Assembly (NCBI RefSeq): GCF_901933205.1
Contig: NC_044585.1
Location: forward strand, 4,774,001 to 4,838,000
DNA length: 64,000 nucleotides
Source: Camarhynchus parvulus
Taxonomy: Eukaryota > Chordata > Aves > Passeriformes > Thraupidae
Direction of reading: 5' to 3'
Position numbers and translations under genes: made by a program. The notes beneath the pieces were generated by a model. The model had not been told where the DNA came from and did not search any database. It saw nothing but the letters and a program-made list of their open reading frames with translations. The first letter of the stretch is position 1; every line of letters begins with the position of its first letter. This document shows positions 48,061 to 60,600 of the stretch, one piece after another.

Positions 48061-50504
48061 GATATCCACATTTCAAGTAATTGGCATGAAAAGCCCAAAC
48101 CCTCAGATTTTGGGGATATGAAAAACTAATGAAAATAGTTTGTTGTGACCCCCTCCCCCAAATCCTTCTTCTTATTAAGAACTATCTAATTTCCACTTGA
48201 GTATTTCAAATGGAGCTCAGCTCTGTCATCCCTTATACAATATACAATGTGTACTATAATGGGAGGCAGAATTAAGTCAAGAGGAAGCTTTTCAACTTCT
48301 CCAAAAAGAAACATTTTGCTACATTCCAAATTTTTTCCAGCAGAATAAATTCTCACAGGAAAAAAAAATTCAATTGCTCTTAGAGTAGCTATTAGTAGGA
48401 CTAAAAAACACCAACAATAATTCTCTTTCCATGGCTATTTCAACGCTACCTAGGTTTTGTACATGAATAGGGACTTCTCTAAAATAAAATAAAACAGAAT
48501 GGCCAACTCCTGACTTTAACACAAATCTCTGGATATTGGCTATTTACTTAAAGACCCCAACTCCAGGAAACAAGTAATTACATGAGAGTCTCAGCTCTCA
48601 TCAACAGAAGAACAAAGTTAAAAGAAGCAAATTTCCTTGCTGTGGTACAAGGAAAATCTTGAAAGTGTGACCCAAGTACATCCCAAATCCGCAAATTCAG
48701 AAGCCAAATAGACTTCTTGTGTATTAAATCTTACCAGTTTTAGATGCCTATCTCTTGATTCTGGAGCATTTTAATTTTTTTGCGTCTCCTCCTACCCTTT
48801 GCCAATACTTTTACAGAAATCGAGGTCTAAAGTGCAGTTCCCTTTGGAAGAGATGTTTGGAAATCCAGTAATTTCCCCACATTTTTCTGAAACAAAGAAA
48901 ATAAATTTAAGAGTATCAGGAGGATGAAGCTGATTTCATTGTACCGTCAAACCTGTCATCCCTAAGTCTGAAGAATAAAATCTTATTCAACAGCTCAGCC
49001 CCAGTGCCAAGGAACAAATCTGCCAGTGGTAGCTCTGTGCCTAATAAAGCTCTTGAGCACAAACCTTCTCCAGGATCAGGATCTGGAGCCAAGGCCAGCA
49101 CAGGGTCCAAGAGAGCCACATGGGACCACAGAGTGCCCTCAAACAGACCCACACAGCTCTGGCGATTCACCCAAGTGCCCCAGCAGGCTGGAGGTATTTT
49201 TTTTTAATGCAGCAACCGACTCACTTTGCAGTCAGAGGAAGCTTCTCACTCCAATGAAATACTGTAATAAAGTTGTTGAGCCTGGCTCTAGAAACAGCCA
49301 TTTCCCTTGACCATAAAATACAGGCAAAAAATGTAGATCTTTGAGCAGATGTAAAGCACATTTAAGGTGCAATCTCTGTACATGGAGAGGAAATCTCCTC
49401 TGATGCCCAAAGTTAAGGGTGAGGAATCCTGCACACTGTGTTCATCCAGATGTGTGTGTGTCTATCTCTCTGACAAGCCTAAAAATTGAATCTGGATGAA
49501 ATCAAAGATCTCAGAGTGACTAAAAGTTTCACATAAACTGTCAAAAAGGAAAACAAGATGCAAGCGTTACCATTTTCCCCCACTAATAAAACTCAATATC
49601 CAAAGCCCACATAGTGCCACTGGAATATGCTGGAGGTAGGAGTAAGGGTCTGGGAAACCAAGGAAAATGGGGAATGTATATATGGCTGTATATGGCTGAG
49701 CATACACAAATCGTCATTTTCCATATTACCAGGTCATTCCAGATGTTTAAGAAAGCCATAACACCATGAGATTTCCAGCAACACGTAGAGCCAGATCCCC
49801 TCTTTGTCGAGTGATACTGAGGGAGGTATTAGCCGAGCCTGCTTCAGTTTTACTCCTCCAGTCAGAGAGACCACATCGTGCTCTGATGCTTTAGAACACT
49901 GCCAGTACAACCAGAAGCCCATTCCAGCCCATCCCTTTCTCTAGGACCGTGGTGCTCCCACAGCGAAGCATGGCTGTGCCAGCGCTTGGAGGACTTGGGC
50001 CGAGTTCACTCGCGCGTGCGCCGCCCCACGCATTCAGCACAGCCCTGCCCTGGGAGGGGAAGGAGTTCCGGGCACGGAGCTGTTCCAACAACTCCTCCAT
50101 GTGGGAGTGAATATTCTCTGCTGAAATGTCCCCTGACGCCCACGGCCATTTGCCTTCCTGTTGAGGAAGGGACTTCAATACAGTCCTGTTGCAATCCCTT
50201 CCCAGCCACCCAGCCCATTTGAGTACTGGTCCATCACTCTGGTTCATAGGAAACCCGGGAACCTCAAAGGTCAACCAGCTTCCCAAACTTCACAACCTCC
50301 CTCTGCACTGGTAACACTGAGTAAGAATCAACAAGGCTGTCCTTGCTATTGAAGCAGAGCTGTCCATCATAAACAGCTCCTTCTCCTCTGCTCCGATGGG
50401 TAAGAAGTTCAGTATTTTCTATTTTGATGGTCTTTAACACTGCAGTGTGAATCTCAAGATAGAAGCCAGAAAAATGTTACAATTGCAGAAGACTCAAAAC
50501 CTAG
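48061..50504. other. Unique AT-rich to mixed DNA
   Basis: No gene or interspersed repeat is recognised. The left half is AT-rich. A small CpG patch at about 49998-50035 (CCGAGTTCACTCGCGCGTGCG) is isolated. Overlapping 130-codon frames there have no domain. Confidence 0.5.
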
Positions 50505-50700
50505 AGAGTCAGGAGGTCTGGTTCTAATCTTCAGTTTAACACCAGGGTGTAACTCCAGGCAAGCCTGGGTTTCTTTTTCATTCTTTGATTGTTTTCACTG
50601 TAAGCTCTTTGGGGCAGGAACTGTGTCCCATTGTGTTGTTACAGGGTGTAGAACAATGGGCCCCTGACCTCAGCTAGGGAATCAAGAGATTACGAGAATT
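50505..50700 (+). mobile_element. Ancient SINE-like repeat
   Basis: The left part ('gtcaggaggtctggttcta') resembles the tRNA-core region of old amniote SINEs. The right part (TGTAAGCTCTTTGGGGCAGG at 50600-50619, then AACTGTGTCCC, GTTACAGGGTGTAGAACAAT and GGGCCCCTGA) is the well-known 3' wording of an old repeat family that is abundant in turtles and crocodilians and survives as relics in birds. The middle is badly degraded. It is a fossil, not active. I cannot name the family with certainty. Confidence 0.75.
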
Positions 50701-51319
50701 ATTTAGAGGAAATCTGTGGTTAAACAAGGAATTGGAATCAGACCTCAAGTCCCCGTCAAGTGCCAGTACCAGATGAGTATCCTTTTTTTACCCTTCGTTA
50801 AAAAAAGTCATAATCCCCATTTATTGTTGTCCAACATTGACCATTTTTCACACATCTCTCTGCCTGCCCAACATCTAAAGAGCCTCCGCCTTCCCCTGGC
50901 TCTGCTGCCATGCTGGGGCAGAGCCTCTCACCCCGGCAGCCCCGGCGCTGGCACTGCAGCTCGTTCTGCTTCTGATAAAAAGGGTATCTGGGGAAGGAAG
51001 CACCAGAAGGAAATCAAAAGGAAATGCAAGGGCTCGCTGTGTTTGTGTGTGTGCATGGGATTCTTCAGCCGTACATCGGAAATTAATTCCAGCCAGGGTG
51101 AGCTCTGTGTGGTCTCACCAGCCATCCAAGTCAAACTTCAGCTCACCCCAGCTGCCAAGCAGAGTTGTGGAGGAGAAAAAGGTTCAAGACAACGTGGAAA
51201 AGGAACAAAGAAGCCAAAAAGAATGAGCTGGTGGTATTTTTTCCTCCAAGTTTTTCCTTTTTTTTATTTCCCTCTCTTTTTTTTTTTAAACAAACCACCT
51301 GGATTTTAAGATCTCCAGA
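50701..51319. other. Unique non-coding DNA with T-rich tail
   Basis: No gene is recognised. A frame of 197 codons (50716-51309) ends in T-rich low-complexity sequence and has no domain. T runs are at about 51258-51265 and 51279-51288. Confidence 0.5.
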
Positions 51320-51740
51320 ATCCCATTAAAGGGCTTTTACTCCTTCATGAATTGGAGGCGTTTGATGAAAAGGGGTAAGGGGAAAGAAGTGTGTCTGCCT
51401 GTGGGAGGGGGAGAGGAGGGGGAAGAGGGGGAGATAATGGGGCATGGGAGCCCTTAATTTCTCCTGTCTCCCCTGCCGGTAATAGGGCTGGATGTAAACA
51501 CTGCTCTGGTGAATGTTGGAGAGTGATTACAGGATAGCTGGGGAAGGAGGAAGCATTTTGAAACCACAAGTAGGAAAGCAGCTCTTTGATGGAGGGTTAG
51601 TAATTTCTTTTTTCTCCGTGCCCTCTTCCCTTGCACAGCAGCCCCTCTTCCCCTCCATCCTCCACCTTCTGTAAACACAGAGGCAGCAATTAGATGTGGG
51701 CCAATCTGTTAAACTTTGGGAGGCAAAGTGGGCTTGGCAG
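51320..51740. promoter_or_regulatory. Candidate conserved non-coding element with a purine-rich insert
   Basis: Enhancer-like words (CATTAAAGGGC near 51325, CCCTTAATTTCTCC near 51451, TGATTACAGG near 51525) flank a G/A-rich run at about 51400-51440. No gene is recognised. The call is inferred from composition. Confidence 0.3.
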
Positions 51741-52560
51741 TTGCTCCCATTCCCTAGGATACAAAAGAAGAGGCTGATAACACTGGAATGGGCCTTCCTG
51801 CTCTTGGCTGTGGAGCAGCCCACAAGGAGCTGAAGAGGAGGGAAGGCACAAACAGCTGCCATGGAAAACATCATGGAGCAGGATGGACACAAAAAATGAA
51901 GACTGCATGTTCTCAGCAGGAATTGTCCAGGCACCAAAGTGCTGATGGCTGAGCAAGCAGCAGCTTTAGGGTATCCACCGACCTGGAAGGTCCAGAGACA
52001 GCCTTACCAGAGCAGGTCCACCCAAGCTAGAAGCTGCCTGGAAGGAACATCACCATCCCCTAACACCCAGATGGGCTCTAGAGCCTGATGTTCAACTTCT
52101 GGCCTGGGTAATTCAAATACTTTGCTCTGCCATGGTTTTCCCCATGTGCAATTTCCTCTGGAAAGAGCTTGAGTCCAGTGGTTGGAAAGAGCTGGGCATT
52201 ACTTCCAGAACAAACCACCCATGGGGGAAAATCCCTCAGCAAAAACAAGTTGACCATCTGTCCTCAGACATGAGGGTTGCGTGTTCCTAAACACTGGGGA
52301 TTTATATTCACAAAGAAAGGCAGAGAGAAGAGAAGGGGAAAGATTCCATCTTTCCAAGAGTTTTAGAAGATTTACAGCAAAATTCCCCATCTAAGTGCTG
52401 TGAGGGCTGTTCATTGCTACTCTGTGAGCCACACTCCTCCAGAGCACAGCTGGCAGGAGCACAATGTGCATCCCAAACCTACTGTTTGCTTTCCAGGACA
52501 CATCAGAGAGCAGTTTTTCTTCCCTGAGCCAAGACCGCTCCCAGCCAAAAGCAGCGATTT
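51741..52560. other. Unique non-coding DNA
   Basis: No gene, repeat or strong motif cluster is recognised here. Confidence 0.45.
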
Positions 52561-52599
52561 TACAAGACCAGGGATGAATAGAGCCTTCAGGTCACTACT

Positions 52600-52725
52600 A
52601 ACCACTCCAGAGACTTTAAGAGGAGTTAAATACCCCATTCTCCAAAATCCCATAGTTACTGGGTATCTAACTCCCCTCCAAAGCATTTCAGGTATCTCAT
52701 AGGGTTATTCAACTCCTATACTCAG
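52600..52725. repeat. Inverted repeat, possible relic of an old palindromic element
   Basis: GGAGTTAAATACCC at 52622-52635 and GGGTATCTAACTCC at 52661-52674 are reverse complements over 14 bases with one mismatch, separated by 25 bases. A third, weaker arm-like word (GGGTTATTCAACTCC) follows near 52702. The wording (GGAGTTA...TACC, with CCAAAATCCCA between) recalls old sauropsid interspersed repeats built around GGGAGTTAGG. Family identity is a guess. Confidence 0.4.
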
Positions 52726-53823
52726 TTTTTAACTGAAGATACGCTTTAGCTACAAGATATAATTTTAATTAAATCTCTCGCTTAATGCATCCACCCCTTG
52801 ACACTTAATACTTTGTGTGCCCCAGGTTGGTGGTGTTTCCTGGTATGACAGCACCACCACGAAAGCCTCCCTTTAAACAACTGTAAATGCTGAAGAGCAC
52901 ACATCCTGTACTAACCACGCATGGTTTACGAGCTGAAATAAATACACCAGACTGCTCTGGTACATGCACGGAGCATATCTATAAAAAGGTCATTATATTG
53001 CTATTGTTTATCCATGTAAGTTTGCTTAACCAACATATATAAATATAAGGCAGCCCAAAAGCTATTTATATGCTGTCCCTGAGCAGTCTTTTGTTAGGTC
53101 TCAATGCAAGAATTTATATATTAACTATAGGAACTGACCAAAATAGTGATAACATGAAAACTGATACAGAATGTCCTTCAGATGAGGTGGAACAATCCTG
53201 ATATTCTCAGATTTCTACCCACTCCTCATCCTTCACATTGTTTTCCTTCTTTAACGTTCTCCTTAAACTCCTCGGTCTGTATATCTGCAAGATTTCATGC
53301 TATAATTAGAGATTTTCAACTCTATTGCACCCAAACCCCTCTTTAGTGACCATCAGCTTCAGCTTGCTGCTTTTGTGTCCACCAGCCCATGATTAAATTA
53401 GCCACCAAAAAACTCCCAGTTCTTAGATAACTTTTGAGACTTTGTCCCAGTTTTTATCTCTACAAAAGTCTCCTAGGCTCAGCAACAACCTAAGACTACG
53501 TGATGAACCTGAGACTGTGACGAAGCAGCACAGTTCTACACTGACAGTTCCCAACCTTCTTTCCTTTCCTTTACCCACTTCCTTCTCTCCCTGGGCCAGA
53601 TAACTCCACCTCTTCCATCAGGACAGACCCTCTAATGGAGACTTAGACCTTCTTTCTCCCATTTTTACTGCTTGAAAATGTGATTTCCTGTCCTGGGAAC
53701 CATCAACCCTGGGTGCAAGTCCGGCAGCACCCAGTCAGGCAGAGCAAAGCTGGTGGGGTGCAAGGGGACACCGCTTGACAGGCAGCAAATAAGACAGACA
53801 CAGGCAGGGGCAAGTGAAGCTGT
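52726..53823. other. Unique AT-rich DNA
   Basis: No gene is recognised. An AT-rich part at about 52980-53120 contains CAACATATATAAATATAAGG and may be regulatory. The remainder is unremarkable. Confidence 0.45.
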
Positions 53824-53965
53824 CCAAGGAAGTGCTGGAATGATCATCCCTGGAAGTCATAAAGACTGGACAGGGCTTGGAGTAACCTGAGATAGTGGAA
53901 GGTGTCCCTACCCAGCAGGGGGTGGAATTGGATGAGCTTTAAGGTCCCCAAACCATTCTATGCTC
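53824..53965 (+). mobile_element. CR1 LINE 3' end, sense
   Basis: The plus strand reads 'gatcatccctggaagt', then 'ctggacagggcttggagtaa', 'agtggaaggtgtcccta', 'gggtggaattggatgag', 'ctttaaggtccc', and ends in AAACCATTCTATG. This is the 3' end of an avian CR1 of the same broad type as the copy at 33.3-33.7 kb. It is strongly 5'-truncated. Its left edge may instead belong to the other CR1 that follows. Confidence 0.85.
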
Positions 53966-54087
53966 AAAAAGCACGTGGATGTGGCACCTGGGGACATTGT
54001 TTCAGTGGTGCACACGGTGGTGCTGGGTTAGCAGTTGGACTCAATGATCTCAGAGGCCTTTCCCAACACTGATAATTCCATGAAACA
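53966..54087 (+). mobile_element. Second CR1 LINE 3' end, different type, sense
   Basis: The plus strand reads 'cacgtggatgtggcacctgg', then 'gacattgtttcagtggtg', 'gtgctgggttagcagttgga', 'ctcaatgatctcagagg', and ends in AATTCCATGAAAC. This is the 3' end of the older CR1 type seen antisense at 3.84-4.16 kb. It abuts the previous CR1 tail, so either two insertions landed in series or a CR1 inserted inside an older one. Confidence 0.85.
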
Positions 54088-54729
54088 ACTCAAAGCAGGC
54101 TTCCATGGGTGACACCCAGAAAGACAAAGAGCACCATCACACCAGAGCACAACTCAGGAGTTCCTGGAAAGCCACAACACCAGAGCCCTGCACTGCTCTC
54201 CCACCCCTCCAGGCTTCTCCACAGGAGCCACTGCATGGAATGGGCACAGGAGCCAGCAGGAAATGTGCTCCCCATCCTGCCACAGGTGCCACATCCTTAT
54301 CACACTCCATCACACAACTCTGCTTTACCTTTTCCTCCGTCCAAAGTTGGCACATGGTCTAGTGCTGTTTTTGTTAATGAACAATCATGATTTAGCCATA
54401 AAACAGTAAATGGTGCCATGAGCTCATTAGACACTGACAACACCCTGAAGTTCAAGCATGTTATCTGCACCAGAATATTACAGGGTGTGCTTATCATTTG
54501 GGAGAAGCTGAGTTGTGGGCTCTTGGGAGGGTTCAAATGTCATCTGTGGAAGAGGAGGGGTGGAAGGCAGAGTAACTGGAGATGATCAATCTCAAAAAGG
54601 CAATAACTGCAAACTTAAGATATGAAAGCACATTAGTTCCCACAAATGGCTGAGGCTTAAACCCAAGCACAGTTACAGCCAGGAGGATACAGTCAGCCAA
54701 GGTGCTATAAAGGCGTGATGTTATTACTT
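54088..54729. other. Unique non-coding DNA
   Basis: Nothing is recognised. The overlapping frames of 72-93 codons at 54.1-54.4 kb have no domain. Confidence 0.45.
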
Positions 54730-55030
54730 CCAAGGGATGCCATTAAAACTCTGTTTACAAACCTAATGTGCCAGGGAATGGGTCAAGGAAAGAATTATTA
54801 GCAACAAAGCTATTTGATCTCTTTTATGATCCAATGAGTCATATCACTTCATACTCCAGAAGGTGAATAATGCAAACCTCAAGTCTGTTGATTTATATGT
54901 GTGTCCAGAATCCTGTGTTCTTTAACCCCAGATGCCCTCTTAAGTGTGATTCATCCTAAATCAAATGGAAGATTGGGTGCTATCAGCCACACTCTCCCCT
55001 CCCACTCACTAATTGAAAAGGTGATTGACA
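54730..55030. promoter_or_regulatory. Candidate conserved non-coding element
   Basis: A repeat-free AT-rich patch has a forkhead core TGTTTAC at 54752-54758, AGAATTATTAGCAACAAAG near 54791, CCAATGAGTCATATC near 54830 and GTTGATTTATATG near 54887. The regulatory role is inferred from motif content. Confidence 0.4.
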
Positions 55031-55181
55031 TCCTGGTAGAATAAAATACCAGTGCCCAGTGATGGATGGCCAGGGCAGAGGATGGGGTCAAGATACAGGA
55101 CTTGCAGATATAACTCTATCCTTCTCCCCAGATGGGATGGTCCCAGTTTCACCTAACACTCCCTCTGGAATGCTGGAAACG

Positions 55182-55258
55182 GAGTCACTGAATAATTTAG
55201 GCTGAAAGGGACCTCTGGAGGTCATCTGTCCATCTGGACACACTTAAGTAGGTCAGAT
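55182..55258 (-). mobile_element. Short CR1 LINE 3' remnant, antisense
   Basis: GAGTCACTGAATAATTTAGG followed by CTGAAAGGGACCTCTGGAGG and TCATCTGTCC resembles the complement of a CR1 3' end (tail, then 'aaaggacctctggagatcat'). Only about 75 bases can be followed. It is old and truncated. Confidence 0.65.
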
Positions 55259-57289
55259 CTGGGTGGATGGAAGAGCTTTCTTTTCATGACACACTCATTG
55301 CTGCAGCTTCACCACAGGCATGGGACCATGACCCAAACTGGTCAGAAACTGCAGCATAAAACTTCAGAGTCCAAATGGGACAAATCCTGGAATGTTCCTC
55401 AGTGGCATGCTCGTCTCAACAAAATCCTGGCATAAACCATTTGGCTTTCAGTGGAAAATCTGCTGCATTATCAATCACCTCAATCTCCCAGCTTCTAGGA
55501 AGTCTGGGCTTTAGGTTCCTACATCCCAGCAGGCTTTAGGACTGCATGAAAGATTGATCTGCAAGCAGAGCATCCTGTGTCCCCAGGGTAAGTGCAGAAA
55601 GGCCACTGGAAAGCAATTCTGAGCTCTGGGAAAAACACGAAGGATGCAAAATCCATTGTTGCTGTTCAGCAAGTTCCTCAAAAATGACTCAAGGTTACAA
55701 AAGAACTTTGAAGAGATTGCTTTGGATAATCTCATTATTTTACCAATATCATTATCAAAAAGCTAAATAGTCCTGAAATGTTAAGTTTTGCAAATTTTCT
55801 TCTTCTCCACTCATCTCTAAGACATTCAGGGCAATTCAAGAAAACACCAGTGAAATAATTTGAAGGAAACCAAAAGCCCTGTGTTTTCCAGCACATTCAT
55901 AGTACCACGCATTTCACAAATACCTGGAAGCACATCCAAGCCTGGAGCTTTGGAAGAGTTTCCAAGATCCATGGCATGTTGTGTTGTGTATCCCTACCTG
56001 CCCAGCAGAGAAATCACTGCAGGTCATCCATGATCTTCATGTGTGCCTCACATTGTTGTGTACACACTGCACATTCCCTGCAGTCCTTAGAGCTTGAGGA
56101 TGGGTGTGAAGCTGTTCCTGAGATGCTGGGAACACTTCTTTTTTGTAGACTTCAGACCAACCAAAAAACCCCCAAACCCAAACAGATCCATAGAATTTGC
56201 CAATGTTCAACCCCTGGAGCTCACCCAAAATTCAGACCAATGTCATGCTGTTCTTGTGATGGGTGAATGCACGATTCTATGGCATTGTGAGCAACATTCT
56301 CCATCACAATACAAAGTTTTGTTGTTATTTTTTCCACAGCTGAAGCCAGGAAGGAGAAGCTGGGCTGAAGGACCAAGGCCATGTTTAAACTCGAGCAGTT
56401 TATTAAGAAAGCTGAGCAACCAATCTGATACCTCCCTTCTGGCTTGCCAGTGCTTTTCATTTCCCTTCTCAAATCTATGTTCAGTCCTTCGATGTTTTCC
56501 TTTTGATAAGAAACTTCCACAAATCCAAGCGGAACAAAAATGTGGATAAGAGATGAGAGCTGTACTAAACATTGTTTTAGAGGAAGGTACTAAAGCAGTG
56601 GGATTAGATCATCTGAGCCTCACCACAGATCAGTAATGATCTACCTTCTACACCAGACCCAGTTTTTCAGGATGGAAACAAATCTGATATTTTAATTTTT
56701 AAAGTTTTCATCTGCATCCAAAACATCCATATCTCCTTGGGCTCATCCCTGCAATGTTCCACCAAACCCTGAAGTCAATATATTCCGATTTACATTACAA
56801 TTAATCCACCTTTTAGACACCCAGTCAGAAAATGTGCTGATCTGCATGAACATATTACTTACTCATGAGACCATTTTACCCAGCTCATCAAGCACTGTCC
56901 ACAATCTTCATAGCTGCAGTTGCTGCAGCATGCAATGTATCTCCAGCAGAAGTTTAGAAAATACAGGATCTTAAAGAATTTTCAATGAAAACTTACTCAC
57001 AGACCACTTGTGGACAGGAATCCTGTATTACAATTTAGACCAGACGTAGACAGCTGTTGGCAACAGCCAATCTTCTTCTGCTAGTTTTCCTTAGTATCTT
57101 GAAAATGAGATCTATTCATTCTTGTCTGTCCTCAGAACTGGAAAATGAATCCTCTCTTTAGGATCCTCTTTACAAGCAGCAAAGCCCCCACAGTGCATAG
57201 CAGAACCCAGGAATTCCCACCTTAGTTAGAATCCAAAGCCATGGAGTTCCAGCTGGGAAGACTGGACACCAGTCCTATCTCTGTGCTGC
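55259..57289. other. Unique non-coding DNA
   Basis: No gene is recognised. The 151-codon frame at 56094-56549 has no domain. Short AT-rich parts near 56690-56710 and 56770-56830 show mild enhancer-like composition. Confidence 0.45.
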
Positions 57290-57640
57290 TTGGCAGGACC
57301 ACACATAAACAGGATTTAAATATTTATTTTCCCTTCACCATCTAATGTCAAACATAACAGCCACATGTAGCAGTTAACAACTGTGTTGTAAGATAATGAG
57401 CAAAGCCATTGCAAACTGGGCTTCAGATTTAACCTGCCTACAACACCATTGATCACTGCAAGTCACAAATTATGTCATTTCAGCAGGGGAGCTACTGCCA
57501 GCAGAAGGATTAGCAACATCAGTTGTAATGAGCCGCTTCATTTCCAAATAACATTTAGAAATTTACAGTGCCTGGAATTGTGATGATTAAATGGATAACA
57601 GAGTTAAATAGACCGGATATGGATCACTTCTAATTTTCCC
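57290..57640. promoter_or_regulatory. Candidate conserved non-coding element
   Basis: A repeat-free AT-rich patch contains GGATTTAAATATTTATTTTC near 57312, CATTGATCACTGC near 57448, CACAAATTATGTC near 57465, GTTGTAATGAGCCGC near 57521 and GTGATGATTAAATGG near 57580. The density of homeodomain- and SOX-type words is high. The role is inferred. Confidence 0.4.
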
Positions 57641-60600
57641 CTTATATCCAGTAACCCATCATAAACTATCCTAAGTCCTTTGGTCTTCATTTCTCTCACA
57701 CCAGACTATTTAAACAAAAAAAGATGATCAGTCATTGAAGTTATAGTGGTGGAAAACCAATGGGAGATAAGAAGCTGGCCACAAATTCCCAGACTTAGAT
57801 GTCCTGTTTCCAATTCTGGCTATGTTGGGGAGAATTAAGAGAAATGCCAATGAAGTGACACAAAAGTGAAAAATTAAACCAGACCTACAGAACATGAATC
57901 TATGACTTTTTCTGATTATAGAGAGTCCATACTCATGTATCCAGTTTCACAAAATCATTATTCCCTATTCCCACGAGTACAGACTGGTCACATATCCAAA
58001 GACCAAGACCTCAGACAGAGCACAGCTGGTTTAAAAGAGTTGAAACAGGGTAATTATCTTTAAAAAGCAGAGATCTAAAGAGAAGTATTGATTTTGATGA
58101 CTTTTTTTCCTAGAAATGTCAGAATGTTTGCTAGATTTCTGCATTATTTACCACAGTAAAAAAGTTCAAGCAGCTAATCCCCTTGACAAAGTGTCTTGGT
58201 AACATTAAATCCATTTTTTAAGTAGGCCTGTGGGACATGGGAAGTTTAGCATTTTATTCCAATTTGGAACAATCCCTTCCTCAAACTACAGAATTTCTGA
58301 GGGAGCAAAATTCCTCTTTGGTACTGTAAGAATCTATAAGTACAGAAGTACCTTCTGTACTACATTTGGCTACAGGGAGGTCTTTTACATGAGTTTCCAG
58401 CATTTCCTTTGCAGTTTGAGCCACTTAAGCAATTACAATGCTATTGTCTCTTTTTCTTTCTTTTTGCAATTCCACATCAAATCTGCAAACGCCTCCAAAT
58501 GGAAGCTGTTGGTTCTGCTGCCATACCCTTCCTAAAGCACTAAAATTTGAAGTTCAGTTGCACAAAGTTTATTTCTGACAGAGTAGTTTGGGTCATTTTT
58601 AATCCAACACACCTACCCTAAGCTGTGACCTCCCCCAAATGGGCCAATCCACCTGGAAAAATCCATGCTTTGCTCTTTCTTTCCACATTAAAGTAATGAC
58701 ATAAAATAATCAGATGCTGGAATGTGTCTTGGCATGAACAACAAACACAGGCAGCTTTATTAGCTGTTTCCCTGGAAGAAAGCTCCAAAGACCCTCCACA
58801 TATTCTCTAATGTGCACTGGGAATGACCTCAGCTCTTCCAGGCCAGGCCAGGGCAAAAACTCCTTTAAACATCTTTATAACTCACTGTATACTTTACTTC
58901 ATTACTAGCAGGGAAGGATGGAAAAACACTCCCATTGCCTGGGAAACTTGTGGAAAGGGGAATGATGGATTGCAAAGGGGACTTGGCATGGTGGTGCCTC
59001 CCAAACCTCCTGCCACTGAGTGTGGGTTTCCTTCAGCTGGGAGTGTTTAACGGGCTGTGCTATTTCAGGGACAGAGAACCACTTGGGATCCCTGCAAATG
59101 GCTCTGCAGAACTGGAGGGTTGCATGGATGCTTCTCAGGTTTGGAGCTGCCAGATTTTTTGGGGGAAATACCCCAAGATATACTGATGTACCCTGGTTTG
59201 GGGTACAGCCTTGGGGTAAGACAGCCAGCAGCATTTCAGGATGGGTGTTTGATATTCTGGCAGGACATTACTGTCCAAGAGCCTCTGGCCAGAGCTGGGT
59301 GGCCTGGTCCAGCAGACCCCCACCACATCTCAGAAGGGACCATCCAGGTGCAGTTCCCTGGAGTTACTAGAGAGCAAACAAGGAAGCAGAGGGGTTTTGG
59401 AATAGGAGCTATCACCAGCTCTGCTTTCCTGGTGTCATCTGACTGTGCTGAGGAGCTGACAAGGACCTATGCAGATTCAGGGACAAAACCTGTTTTGTTC
59501 TATGAGGGCAAAATCCCAAGTGGGAGGAATTCACTCCCATCAGCCACACCTTGCACAGTGTCCAGGGAGAATTCCATTGTAAACAAGGATGACATCACCA
59601 CAGGGAGGGATGCAGAAACATAGAAGAAGGAGAGAAACAAATTTGCATATGGTTTCAAGAGAGAAGAAAAAAGCAGATTCAGAGATAATCAGAAGAGCTG
59701 GGTCACAGTAAACAGAAAGCAGAGCAAGGCATAGAGCGAGACACAGAGCAGAGTCAGCTTTTTTTCAAGGAGCTGGGGTCAGCTGAACTCTGTGTCCATC
59801 AAAATTGATCACACTGACCAGGCAGGGCAAGTGCCAGCCAGGGCTGAAATCCTGCAAGAGCAGCTCTTGTTCAGAGGGGACAGCAGAGACAGCTCCAAAC
59901 CCAGCCATCAGAAACCCTGGGAATCACTCACTGCATGCTGCTAGGGAGGGGCTGGACAGGAGTTGTGGCCAATGAGGACTTGAACAATAACAGACATGAA
60001 GCTGTGCTGCTTCTCAAGCCATTCATCAAGCAAGTCACCAGCACCTGGGCCCACTCTGTGGCTGATGTGGAATTCTTGCTCTGTCAGTGCCACCAGTACT
60101 TCTGTACCGGACTGAGAAATTCTTGTGCTGGTCACCACAGTTACATAACCTCTGCTAGCTGGAGAGGCTTCCAAGCTTTCTCTACCACTAGATCTTAAAA
60201 ATACTTGGCAAAAGCAGTCAAATATTCCTGTTTATATTACAGATTGACAAGACTCTGCCATGGCTTCTCCAAGTTCACCCTGTCAGACCTAAGTCCAAGT
60301 CACAGTCCTGTGCTCTGACCAAAAATAAATTCCACCAAAATCTGCTGTAGGACAGTAAAAGAATGTGCTGGACCATGGGGTCACAAAATAAGGGATCACT
60401 TAGCAAAGCAACGCACTGGGAGATGAAGCCTGGTGATAGCTTCTGGCATTTCAGACAACCATAAAACCTTGAAAGCAAAGCCTTGTGCAGCCTGAATCCT
60501 GAAAGCTTCTTCAAAAGGAACATCACTGCCAGGGAGGGATGGACAGTTCCTTACAGAAGACTTACAAGACAGCAACTCCATTCTTTGAACCACGACTCCC

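Noticed and set aside
59057..59623. 188-codon frame with a basic stretch followed by a glycine/alanine-rich segment, loosely like a retroviral envelope cleavage region; a neighbouring frame has a heptad-like word
   Set aside because: The two hints lie in different frames and in the wrong order for an envelope protein. There are no LTRs, primer site or other retroviral genes nearby. Length is within chance expectation for 64 kb.
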